From Prevotellaceae bacterium (GTDB lineage Bacteria; Bacteroidota; Bacteroidia; Bacteroidales; Paludibacteraceae), in contig JAIRTG010000015.1 in the NCBI GenBank assembly GCA_031255055.1, forward strand, positions 1-5,959: 5,959 nt of DNA, written 5' to 3'. Below the pieces are notes generated by a model. That model worked only from the letters and a program-made list of their open reading frames with translations. It was not told the DNA's origin and searched no databases. This document shows positions 1-5,959 of this stretch, one piece after another (the first letter of the stretch is position 1; each line of letters opens with the position of its first letter). Both the position numbers and the translations under genes were made by a program.

Positions 1-476
1 AGGAACTTTATTTCGGCTATCCATTGAATCCGTTCGTGTTCTTCCAGATCGAATGGTTTATGGATGTTTTCGAGGAAAATATTACAGTCGCTCAAAGCGG
101 TGAACAGGGCTTTCCCGCCGTTCAATCCATAACTGCCTTCGTTCTGTTTGGCCGCCCAATAGTCGGCTAAGGGAGCGTTGGTACCCTGATTTCCCCGGGC
201 AATATACCAAAGCCGCGGACTCATGCCGTTCACCGGGTCGATATACCAGACTTCGTCGCCGCCAAGCAAAGCAGGATTAGTCCCTGCATCCGCAAAATTA
301 GGCATGAAAGAGAAACAGCCATATAAAAAACCTTCCGCCTCGTGGCGGTTCCTGAAAGCATGATCTACAGTCGGTACATCATCAGGAACAATATCCAGAT
401 AGTCGCAGGAAAACAGAAACATGCAGGGTATCAGAATCAGATACCGGAAAATTTTATTCATTCTATTTGTTTTCAT
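1..476 (-). CDS. SusD/RagB-family surface glycan-binding lipoprotein, N-terminal part (gene continues past the left edge)
   Basis: This is the substrate-binding partner of a SusC-type channel, anchored by lipid to the outer face of the outer membrane and expected to act as a lid that delivers ligand. The 158 visible residues are the N-terminal portion of a protein usually about 500-650 aa long. They begin with a lipoprotein signal: a basic start, a hydrophobic stretch (YLILIPCMFLFS) and a lipobox LFSC with the lipidated Cys at residue 24. The Cys is followed by an acidic segment (DYLDIVPDD), which suits surface export in Bacteroidota. After it comes the family-typical stretch VDHAFRNRHEAEGFLYGCFSFMP and an Asn-Ile-Phe-Leu helix near residue 133. 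A second ATG at 461 (MNKIFRYLIL) is an equally good start. The start at 476 lies 6 nt after the susC stop, so the two genes are surely one operon. No frameshift is seen. The ligand cannot be inferred. Confidence 0.93.
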   Translation of the reverse strand, partial: MKTNRMNKIFRYLILIPCMFLFSCDYLDIVPDDVPTVDHAFRNRHEAEGFLYGCFSFMPNFADAGTNPALLGGDEVWYIDPVNGMSPRLWYIARGNQGTNAPLADYWAAKQNEGSYGLNGGKALFTALSDCNIFLENIHKPFDLEEHERIQWIAEIKF

Positions 477-482
477 ATCATT

Positions 483-3400
483 TTAAAATGAAAGATTTAT
501 ACCTAAATTCATTACACGCTGGAGCGGATAGTTCAGTCCGTTGCCTCCCATTTCCACATCCCAGAGTTTAAATTTGCTAAATAACAACAGATTGGTACCG
601 CTGACATAGAAACGTGCAGACGTCAATCTGAATTTGTCAATCCAGCCTTTCGGCAAGGAATATCCCAGTTCGACGCTTTTGAGACGCAAAAACGAACCGT
701 CCTGCATGAACCATGTACTTCGCTGACTATTATTGCCGATAATCGTATTCGATAGCCGGGGCCAGGAAGCATGCGGGTTTTGCGAAGTCTCCGACCAGTA
801 ATTGTCGGCAATAAATTTTGTCAAACCGGTCTCAACAATGATGTTGTCGTCATACGTTCCGCTGACTCCATCCGAATTGGTGCGTTGCACAAAAGGCGAC
901 ATGGCGTTGGCATCGATCCAGAACGAATATCGTCCGGAACCCTGGAAAAAGACCGAAGCATCGAGATTTTTGTATCCCGCCGACAGTCCGAATCCGTAGT
1001 TAAGTTCCGGCGTAGTCGGATAACCTATCGGCACCATGTCTATTTCGTTGATTACATTATCGCCGTTGATATCCTTATATTTGATGTCTCCGGGTAAATA
1101 CTCGCTGAAATCCTGACGCGGAGAATTAAGTACGTCGGATTCGTCAATAAAGAGACGTTCGGCGACATAGCCCCACTGCTGTGAAACAGGATACGACATT
1201 CTCGACCGCCAGTAGTAACCCAACGCTTCGTAGTCGGGTTCTTCGTAATAGGCATAAGTCGAACGGGCAAAAGTGAAGTTCGCCCTGCCTACCAGCCAGA
1301 CATCCCTGTTGACGGAATGAGTATAGTCTACAGAAATATCAAGCCCCTTTCCTTTCGCTTCGCCTACATTGACCTGCGGCGTCGCCCACAAGCCCATTTC
1401 ACTGGTAATGTCTGCGCGAGACTGCAGAATATTGGTACGGTGTTCCCGATAAAAATCCGCCTGAATTTTTACTTTTTCCTTGAACAAATTCAGTTCTATT
1501 CCCAGGTTGGTTTTCTTCGCCGTTTCCCAACCTATCAGCGGATTGGCATAATTATTGATTTTCACTCCGGAGCGGTTGATGCCGTTAAACTCCAGTCCGG
1601 TTACATATCCTCCTCCGCCGCCGATACTGACGTCGGAAATATAAAAGAACCGCTGACTGCTGATTTCATCATTTCCGACCAAACCGTGCGTTATACGGAA
1701 TTTCAGTGTGGATATGACGTCTTTCAAAGTCCCGTCCCAGAACGATTCATTCGATACGAGCCAACCAAGACCTGCCGACGGGAAAAAACCCCAGCGGTGT
1801 CCCTTGTCGAATTTTTCCGAACCGTTGTAACCAAAATTAAATTCGACAAAATACCGACTATCGTAATTGTACGTAAACCTGCCCGATAGTCCCAGGTTTC
1901 TCTGCGGGAGCGAAGCCGGCAGGCTCCCGGCATTGGCCGTCAGGCCATTATGTATAATCCCGACAAGCATACCGCTGACAGCGTGTGTTTCCCTGAACGT
2001 GCGGTTGTATGCAAGCGATGCTTCTCCATAGAACTGGCTCGAAATGTTTTTACCGCCGGGATAGTATCGTATGTATTCGCTCCCGCCGGTCGTGTTCAAT
2101 TCTTCCAGCAGGTACGTGTCGGCGAATCTGTCGTATGTAGCCTTGTAATAAAAAGGATTATAATACCTTGCCAGGTCAAAGGACGAATTGCGGGTCGTGT
2201 TGCCGAGCAGCCGTCCGGTTAATCCTTCCATCCATTTGCCGAAATCCTGCTTCAGTTCTAACTGCGCCATCATCACCGCTTTGCTCTCCTGCTTGTATCC
2301 ACGGACTAATTCGGCGTATGGATTCAGATAATTTGCCGTGCCGTCGTTTCCAAACAGGATATGCCCGACGCCCTGATAGGCTTTGTCCGGCTCGAAATAG
2401 GCCGGAAAACGTGTGGGACTCATCTGTAACGTCTTCTTATACATGTCGCTTCCTCCGGCTCTCGGCCCGACATAGTCGTCAAAACTGCCGTGCATGCGTA
2501 CAATCGCTTCTGTCGATTTGGTGAGGTTGATGTTGATATTGGAACGTATCAGGTATTTTTTCAGATTGACGTTACTGTTGAAATTATTCCTTTTATCAAC
2601 CTTCAGGATACCGTTATCCTGCATGACGGAGCCGGCAATGTAATACCGGGCAACCGTACCTCCTCCCGATATGTTCAGATTGGCCCGCTGGTTGGAGGTG
2701 ACGTTTTTGGTAACCATATCCATCCAGTCCACTGCAGGATAGGCAAACTGATTGCGGTTGGGATCAGCGGTCATCTCTATCTGCCGCGGCGAATAGGGAA
2801 TCGGGTCGGCGGGTCGGCGCGTTAAAACCGCCTCATTGGCTAACCGCATGTAAGTAATGGGGTCAGCCATCTCCATTTCCGAAGTGGGCGACGAAAAAGA
2901 GTTTTCGAAACGGAACGAAACCTGGACTTTTCCCTCTTTTCCTTCCTTTGTCGTTACCAGCACCACGCCGTTTGCTCCCCTTGCACCGTACAGTGCGGTC
3001 GCCGTCGCGTCTTTCAGGATGGAGAAACTCGCAATGTCGTCGGGATGCAGCCTGGCCAGATCGGACGACGACATTTCCACATTATCAATAAGGATCAGCG
3101 GATCGACTTTGCCGGCGCCGAATGTGGTGATTCCGCGGATAAAGAAACTGGCGTCGTCGTATCCCGGTTCCCCGCTGGTCTGGTACGCAATCATGCCCGC
3201 GATGCGCCCGGCAAAAGCCGTCGTCAGGTTGCTCGAAGGTATTTTCAAGTCGGTGACCCGGATGGTTGAAATAGCGCCGATCACACTTTCTTTCTTCTGC
3301 TGGGAGAAAGCGACCACCGTCACTTCGTCCAGCATCTGCGTATCCTCCCGGAGCACGACGATCAGAACCGTTCGGCTGTCTGCGGCCAATTCCTGAGTGG

Positions 3401-3722
3401 CATAGCCGATATAGGAAACAACCAGCGTCGCTCTCTGTGATACACCCAGGCTGAATCTGCCGTCCGCATCCGTGGTTGTTCCGTTGGTAACCACACCCTT
3501 TTCCACAATAGTCGCTCCGACGACCGGCTCGCCTGCCGGATCGACCACCGTACCGGTGACGCGAATTTTCGTCTGCTGCGATTTGAGCGTTTCCGAAGAA
3601 TCGCCACCGCGCGCACTCGCCGTCCATGCTACCGTCAACAGGAGAAAAGCGGACAGCGTCATGATACTTACAAGTTTTTTTAGTTCGGCATTTTTCATGC
3701 CGTTAATGAATGTGCTTGTCAT
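483..3722 (-). CDS. SusC/RagA-family TonB-linked outer-membrane receptor
   Basis: This is an outer-membrane beta-barrel that imports a glycan or peptide with energy from TonB/ExbBD, paired with the SusD lipoprotein just downstream. I start it at the ATG at 3722 (1079 aa), because the AT-rich leader before it is typical and the signal peptide follows. The frame is open to 3779 and another ATG lies at 3698 (MKNAELKKLV). Numbered from 3722: signal peptide to about residue 37 (ends ASA), carboxypeptidase-regulatory-like beta-sandwich about 53-127 (VTGTVVDPAGEPVVGATI), TonB box about 132-139 (DEVTVVAF), and plug about 143-260 with IRGITTFG, PLILIDNV and the SusC signature LYGARGANGVVLVTTK at 244-259. 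The barrel carries the family motif GDIKYKDINGDNVINEID near 873-893 and ends on an aromatic residue (NLGINLSF). There is no STN domain, so direct ECF anti-sigma signalling is unlikely. Length is normal and the frame intact. The substrate is unknown. Confidence 0.96.
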   Translation of the reverse strand: MTSTFINGMKNAELKKLVSIMTLSAFLLLTVAWTASARGGDSSETLKSQQTKIRVTGTVVDPAGEPVVGATIVEKGVVTNGTTTDADGRFSLGVSQRATLVVSYIGYATQELAADSRTVLIVVLREDTQMLDEVTVVAFSQQKKESVIGAISTIRVTDLKIPSSNLTTAFAGRIAGMIAYQTSGEPGYDDASFFIRGITTFGAGKVDPLILIDNVEMSSSDLARLHPDDIASFSILKDATATALYGARGANGVVLVTTKEGKEGKVQVSFRFENSFSSPTSEMEMADPITYMRLANEAVLTRRPADPIPYSPRQIEMTADPNRNQFAYPAVDWMDMVTKNVTSNQRANLNISGGGTVARYYIAGSVMQDNGILKVDKRNNFNSNVNLKKYLIRSNININLTKSTEAIVRMHGSFDDYVGPRAGGSDMYKKTLQMSPTRFPAYFEPDKAYQGVGHILFGNDGTANYLNPYAELVRGYKQESKAVMMAQLELKQDFGKWMEGLTGRLLGNTTRNSSFDLARYYNPFYYKATYDRFADTYLLEELNTTGGSEYIRYYPGGKNISSQFYGEASLAYNRTFRETHAVSGMLVGIIHNGLTANAGSLPASLPQRNLGLSGRFTYNYDSRYFVEFNFGYNGSEKFDKGHRWGFFPSAGLGWLVSNESFWDGTLKDVISTLKFRITHGLVGNDEISSQRFFYISDVSIGGGGGYVTGLEFNGINRSGVKINNYANPLIGWETAKKTNLGIELNLFKEKVKIQADFYREHRTNILQSRADITSEMGLWATPQVNVGEAKGKGLDISVDYTHSVNRDVWLVGRANFTFARSTYAYYEEPDYEALGYYWRSRMSYPVSQQWGYVAERLFIDESDVLNSPRQDFSEYLPGDIKYKDINGDNVINEIDMVPIGYPTTPELNYGFGLSAGYKNLDASVFFQGSGRYSFWIDANAMSPFVQRTNSDGVSGTYDDNIIVETGLTKFIADNYWSETSQNPHASWPRLSNTIIGNNSQRSTWFMQDGSFLRLKSVELGYSLPKGWIDKFRLTSARFYVSGTNLLLFSKFKLWDVEMGGNGLNYPLQRVMNLGINLSF

Positions 3723-3780
3723 ATTAACATATATTTTTAATTTGTTTTTAATAAGGTACTTCTCTCGTTTTAAAGTCAAC

Positions 3781-3815
3781 GCGACCGGAAGATGGTACCG
3801 ATGTTTTCCGGTTGC
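3781..3815 (-). promoter_or_regulatory. Imperfect inverted repeat in the SusC leader, possible RNA hairpin or regulator site
   Basis: The arms GCGACCGGAA (3781-3790) and TTCCGGTTGC (3806-3815) are complementary at 9 of 10 positions. The tenth pair is a G-T wobble on the plus strand and an A-C mismatch on the minus-strand transcript. The 15-nt loop contains the palindrome GGTACC. The repeat begins about 60 nt upstream of the SusC start, within the likely 5' leader. It is not followed by a clean U-run in the minus direction, so it is not a standard terminator. A regulatory role is inference. Confidence 0.35.
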
Positions 3816-4044
3816 TTTACCGTCATTTGTTCATTTTGTTTTTTTCCATAGGCACTCTGTTTTTAAAAATGATTGACTGTGACCGAGCGAAGATTCGAAC
3901 GACCTGTTGATTCTCTCCATATAGTTTTGTTGTTTACACCTCTTCGATTAAACAGTCTCAAAAACCCTTCGCGATTGTTGAAAACTTTGATTTTATTAAT
4001 CCTTGCATAAGACATCGTATTGATATTTAAAAATGAATAATAAA

Positions 4045-4062
4045 CGACGGATCAGGCCGTCG
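4045..4062 (-). terminator. Small GC-rich hairpin followed by a T-rich stretch (weak terminator candidate)
   Basis: The arms CGACGG and CCGTCG form a perfect 6-bp stem with a 6-nt loop. Read on the minus strand, the stem is followed by a T-rich but interrupted stretch (TTTATTATTCATTTTT). It could be a leftover terminator for the lost minus-strand gene whose remnant lies to the right, or an attenuator in a long SusC leader. The stem is short and the T-tract broken, so this is a weak call. Confidence 0.3.
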
Positions 4063-4092
4063 GGATAACGGACGACATAAAGAGGCGGGCGA

Positions 4093-4104
4093 ATGTCGGG
4101 ACAT
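4093..4104. repeat. Short dyad ATGTC-GG-GACAT
   Basis: Two 5-bp arms form a perfect inverted repeat around a 2-bp spacer, the geometry of a small dimeric-regulator site. It lies about 370 bp upstream of the SusC start and is short enough to arise by chance. No regulator gene is nearby. Confidence 0.2.
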
Positions 4105-4190
4105 GAAAGATTTGCTTCCGAACTTCGTACGTACGTCTGAAAAAAAGAAAAGCCGTATGACTTGTTGTTTTGGAAAAATATATATTTTGA

Positions 4191-4213
4191 CGCGCGCATG
4201 CGTCTCGCGCGCG
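4191..4213. repeat. Alternating CG inverted repeat (hairpin or Z-DNA-prone)
   Basis: CGCGCGC at 4191-4197 pairs with GCGCGCG at 4207-4213 around a 9-nt loop (ATGCGTCTC). Alternating purine-pyrimidine CG tracts of this sort are prone to form Z-DNA or cruciforms. The element is an abrupt GC island in AT-rich surroundings and lies 41 bp before the GA microsatellite. No U-run follows on either strand, so it is not a normal terminator. Confidence 0.45.
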
Positions 4214-4252
4214 ATCAATAGAATGCGGGTAGCGCGATGTGTATATGCCTAT

Positions 4253-4295
<43 letters not shown>

Positions 4296-4448
4296 ATAAT
4301 ATATTCATAACGAACAAATCAAAAAGCATAAAAAAACTTAAAGTTCTTCTGCTTTTCATTTCCTGTATGAATAATGTATTGTCTCTCATCTTATTCTGTT
4401 TATTTAAACGCCTTTATTTCATGGACGGGCTAAAGGTAATGTATTTTT

Positions 4449-4655
4449 TTATTCCCTGCAAACAAGGACGAAAAAAACTTCGTTTCCGGTTTGTTTTTTC
4501 CATTCAAGCATTTCGTTAAAACCATAACCAGCACTTTTACAGAGTTTTGCGATATGAGAAAATTTTACTAAAACAGGATTTCTCGGCAAAGATTCGTCTA
4601 TTATCATCCGTTCTTCGACAGGAAACGACAAACTGCCGGGATTTTCAGCGGTTGG
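4449..4655 (-). pseudogene. Remnant of an AlbA_2/RecG-like ATP-binding protein (C-terminal ATPase-domain fragment)
   Basis: About 68 codons on the minus strand resemble the C-terminal part of the divergent AAA/HATPase_c_4 proteins often annotated as ATP-binding protein or RecG-related transcriptional regulator. The recognisable order is ENPGSLSFPVEE, then ESLPRNPVLVKF, then KSAGYGFNEMLEWKKQTG. This matches the family's NPGGL, PRNP and GxGF-M blocks as I remember them. A stop (4656-4658) closes the frame just before the first block. After the last block the frame ends in unrelated residues (VLVCRE), which suggests a further frameshift. The intact family has roughly 400-500 aa with an N-terminal AlbA_2 domain, and none of that is visible to the right, where the abiE promoter begins about 45 bp away. 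I infer a gene truncated when the abiE segment arrived. The family call rests on motif memory, not a search. Confidence 0.55.
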
Positions 4656-4700
4656 TTAGCGTGAATTTACTCCCTGAATTGCTGGAAATTAAATAATTTA

Positions 4701-4732
4701 TTTGCGCATATTTCAAAAAAATAGTATTTTTG
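4701..4732 (+). promoter_or_regulatory. Bacteroidetes-type promoter of the abiE operon
   Basis: A -33 element TTTG (4701-4704) and a -7 element TATTTTTG (4725-4732) are separated by 20 nt. This matches the known primary-sigma consensus of Bacteroidota (TTTG, about 19-21 nt, TAnnTTTG). Transcription should begin near 4738-4740, which gives a leader of about 60 nt before the AbiEi ATG at 4799. Confidence 0.8.
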
Positions 4733-4740
4733 CAAAAATA
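4725..4740. promoter_or_regulatory. Perfect 16-bp palindrome over the abiE -7 element, candidate AbiEi operator
   Basis: TATTTTTGCAAAAATA is a perfect palindrome that contains the -7 element and reaches the predicted transcription start. AbiEi antitoxins of other bacteria are known to repress their own promoters by binding inverted repeats with an N-terminal winged helix. A dimer on this site would block RNA polymerase. The minus-strand half also reads TATTTTTG but has no TTTG at a suitable -33 distance, so a divergent promoter is unlikely. Binding is inferred. Confidence 0.45.
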
Positions 4741-4760
4741 TTTTGTTTGCGAAACTTCTT

Positions 4761-4778
4761 AAATATTGAGAAATATTG
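4761..4778 (+). repeat. Direct repeat AAATATTG, two copies 10 bp apart, in the abiE leader
   Basis: AAATATTG occurs at 4761-4768 and 4771-4778, one helical turn apart, between the predicted transcription start and the AbiEi ATG. Each copy contains the palindrome AATATT. It may be an accessory repressor site, but the region is AT-rich and chance is a real alternative. Confidence 0.25.
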
Positions 4779-4798
4779 CAGACAAAAAAAACAAATGT

Positions 4799-5623
4799 AT
4801 GGTCGATAAAGAATCATATAGTATTAAAAATTGGATAGTTACATTGCAAAAGCGAGGAATAATAACTTTTTCAAACGAAGAAGTAAAAGAAAAATTCCCT
4901 GAAAGTAGCGCTCGCGCTATTAAACTTGCATTGAACAGGCTTATTTCTACAAGCAGCATTATGCCTGTGTGGAAAGGGTTTTACGTGATTATTCCTGTAC
5001 AATATGCCGCATTGGGGGTTGTGCCGCCTGTGCAATACATTGACTATCTGATGAAGCATATTAGCCGTAAATACTATGTATCTTTGCTCAATGCCGCCGA
5101 ATTTTACGGTGCAGCACACCAACGACCACAACAATATTCGGTAGTTTGCGAATTTCCGTCTATCAGGGACTTATCGAAAAAAGACACACTCGTACATTTT
5201 GTGGTTACGCGAAAAACAATACCACAAACATGGCTAAAATCGTTTAATACGCAATACGGCATTGTAATGGTATCAAAACCCGAACTCACGGCTGTCGATT
5301 TAATCACTTTTCAGAGAGAAATAGGCGGACTAAACCGTGCCTGTACGGTGCTTTACGAGTTAATGGAAGTTGTACGTTTCGGCAAATTGGACAAGGCATT
5401 TTTTAACTATGTACCCACTGCTACCATTCAGCGTTTGGGATATTTGTTGGGAACGGCGTTGGAACAGCCTAAACAAGCGGAAATTTTGTATTCAAAAGCA
5501 CATACGCACGGCTGCAAGTTTCAGAAAATACCTTTGAAATACAGCAAACCAACTGAAAACTGCGAAACGGATAAAAAATGGAAAGTAATTGTAAATGAAT
5601 ATATTGAAATTGATGACTTATGA
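4799..5623 (+). CDS. abiEi: AbiEi-family antitoxin/transcriptional repressor of a type IV toxin-antitoxin system
   Basis: This cytoplasmic protein counteracts the AbiEii nucleotidyltransferase toxin, in known systems without forming a stable complex, and represses its own operon. The 274 residues start with a winged-helix region (about 8-65): NWIVTLQKRGIITFSNEEV, SARAIKLALNRLIS as the likely recognition helix, then the wing GFYVIIP. The C-terminal domain has the family-typical order: YIDYLMKHISRKYYVSLLNAAEFYGAAHQRPQ split around residues 80-111, VHFVVTRK (132-139), SKPELTAVDLI (159-169), IGGLNRACTVLYEL (175-188) and ATIQRLGYLLG (208-218). The ATG at 4799 is preferred because it follows an A-rich leader about 60 nt below the predicted transcription start. 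A TTG at 4766 extends the frame by 11 residues but is less likely. The stop overlaps an ATG by 4 bp (ATGA), indicating coupling to the toxin. Length is usual for the family and the frame is intact. Confidence 0.93.
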   Translation: MVDKESYSIKNWIVTLQKRGIITFSNEEVKEKFPESSARAIKLALNRLISTSSIMPVWKGFYVIIPVQYAALGVVPPVQYIDYLMKHISRKYYVSLLNAAEFYGAAHQRPQQYSVVCEFPSIRDLSKKDTLVHFVVTRKTIPQTWLKSFNTQYGIVMVSKPELTAVDLITFQREIGGLNRACTVLYELMEVVRFGKLDKAFFNYVPTATIQRLGYLLGTALEQPKQAEILYSKAHTHGCKFQKIPLKYSKPTENCETDKKWKVIVNEYIEIDDL

Positions 5624-5959
5624 TAAACATACCTGCAATATTGGATTGGGAAAGGGAGTATCTTGGAAACTGAAATCGCAAGTCGAACAGGACTTAATTA
5701 TTTGCCGTGCCATTTGCGCTTTGTACAATGATGAATATCTTTCCGAGCATTTGGCATTTCGGGGCGGAACAACGTTGAACAAAATCTATCTTTACCCGCA
5801 ACCTCGTTACAGCGAGGATATTGATTTAGTACAGATTAACGCTGAACCGATTAGGGAAACGATTGACAGGATTCGTGATGTTCTTTCGTTTTTAGGGAAA
5901 CCGATTATCAAACAAAAGGCACATAACAATACGCTGATTTTCAGGTTTGAGAGCGAAAT
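5595..5959 (+). CDS. abiEii: AbiEii-family nucleotidyltransferase toxin, N-terminal part (runs past the right edge), with frameshifted N-terminus
   Basis: This is the toxin of the AbiE pair, a nucleotidyltransferase-fold enzyme that halts growth, for example during phage attack. The conserved body is clear from the Trp codon at 5664: WKLKSQVEQDLIICRAI, HLAFRGGTTLNKIY with the Gly-Gly-Thr nucleotide-binding motif at 5763-5771, and RYSEDIDLVQ with the metal-binding Asp pair at 5817-5819 and 5823-5825. The frame is open from ATGs at 5595 and 5613, both inside the end of abiEi, and these would add 23 or 17 residues (such as MTYDKHTCNIGLGKGVS) that do not resemble the family. The expected start at 5620 is in another frame; see the entry for 5620-5673. 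The protein may therefore be made with an altered N-terminus, or be inactive, or the shift may be a sequencing error. The family is usually about 270-310 aa, so roughly two thirds lies outside the window. Confidence 0.85.
   Translation, partial: MNILKLMTYDKHTCNIGLGKGVSWKLKSQVEQDLIICRAICALYNDEYLSEHLAFRGGTTLNKIYLYPQPRYSEDIDLVQINAEPIRETIDRIRDVLSFLGKPIIKQKAHNNTLIFRFESE
5620..5673 (+). pseudogene. Expected AbiEii start and N-terminus, cut off by a -1 frameshift
   Basis: The ATG at 5620 overlaps the abiEi stop as ATGA, the usual coupled start for the toxin. It encodes MINIPAILDWEREYLGN and then a stop at 5671-5673. The first 14 residues look like a normal AbiEii N-terminus. Adding one C beside 5662 would change TAT CTT GGA to TAT CCT TGG and join this start without a break to WKLKSQVEQD, restoring a Pro-Trp pair I recall as conserved in the family. 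The simplest reading is a one-base deletion in a CC pair, either real or a sequencing or assembly error. Confidence 0.75.

Noticed and set aside
771..3396. Several overlapping open frames of 60-190 codons on both strands inside the SusC gene
   Set aside because: They are shadows of the well-supported 1079-aa receptor frame and show no protein motifs of their own.
3884..3910. GATTCGAACGACC, resembling the T-arm of a tRNA on the minus strand
   Set aside because: Only two of five T-stem pairs form and no acceptor, anticodon or D arm can be built next to it. It is a chance TTCGAAT match, not a tRNA or an attachment-site remnant I can support.
3996..4218. Two overlapping minus-strand frames of 63-67 codons
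   Set aside because: They have no motifs, cross the CG hairpin and the short dyads, lack plausible start contexts, and look like random open frames in AT-rich spacer.
4766..4798. TTG start for AbiEi giving 11 extra residues
   Set aside because: The ATG at 4799 has a better A-rich leader and begins close to the winged-helix domain as in the family. The extension (MRNIADKKNKC) has no family-like features.
5664..5673. Programmed -1 frameshift in AbiEii at TGGAAAC before TGA
   Set aside because: The heptamer does not fit X-XXY-YYZ because its first base is T instead of G, and the product would lose the conserved Trp. A one-base deletion explains the data more simply.

Overview
The window looks like chromosomal DNA of a member of the Bacteroidota, most likely order Bacteroidales. 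Three things support this: a SusC/SusD outer-membrane nutrient-uptake pair, A-rich start regions without Shine-Dalgarno sites, and a promoter of the Bacteroidetes type (TTTG, 20-nt spacer, TATTTTTG) in front of the right-hand operon.

Left part (1-3722, minus strand): a susC-like gene for a TonB-dependent outer-membrane receptor is followed after 6 nt by a susD-like gene for a surface lipoprotein, which runs off the left edge. The two would form one operon and one transport complex, with SusD as the lid and SusC as the TonB-driven channel. No regulator, glycosidase or other enzyme lies in the window, so the substrate cannot be named.

Middle (3723-4798): about 1 kb without an intact gene. It holds an imperfect inverted repeat in the susC leader, two small hairpin or dyad sequences, a CG-rich alternating hairpin, a 39-bp GA microsatellite, and on the minus strand a decayed C-terminal piece of an AlbA_2/RecG-like ATP-binding protein. 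The right end of this stretch is the abiE promoter. Its -7 element lies inside a perfect 16-bp palindrome that may be the autoregulatory operator.

Right part (4799-5959, plus strand): an AbiE type IV toxin-antitoxin operon. AbiEi (antitoxin and likely autorepressor, 274 aa) is complete. The AbiEii nucleotidyltransferase toxin is cut by the right edge. The toxin shows the main oddity of the window. Its expected start, in a 4-bp ATGA overlap with the abiEi stop, opens a frame that ends after 17 codons, while the conserved toxin body is one frame back. One missing C near 5662 explains this and would restore a Pro-Trp pair that I recall as conserved in the family. The toxin frame is nevertheless open from two ATGs inside the end of abiEi (5595 and 5613), so the toxin could still be made with a replaced N-terminus.

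By eye the abiE half and the spacer are clearly more AT-rich than the susCD half. Together with the gene remnant this fits acquisition of abiE as a mobile defence cassette beside the uptake locus. I see no wholly new system. The most checkable novelties are the toxin frameshift with alternative starts, the promoter palindrome, the GA tract and the truncated gene remnant.
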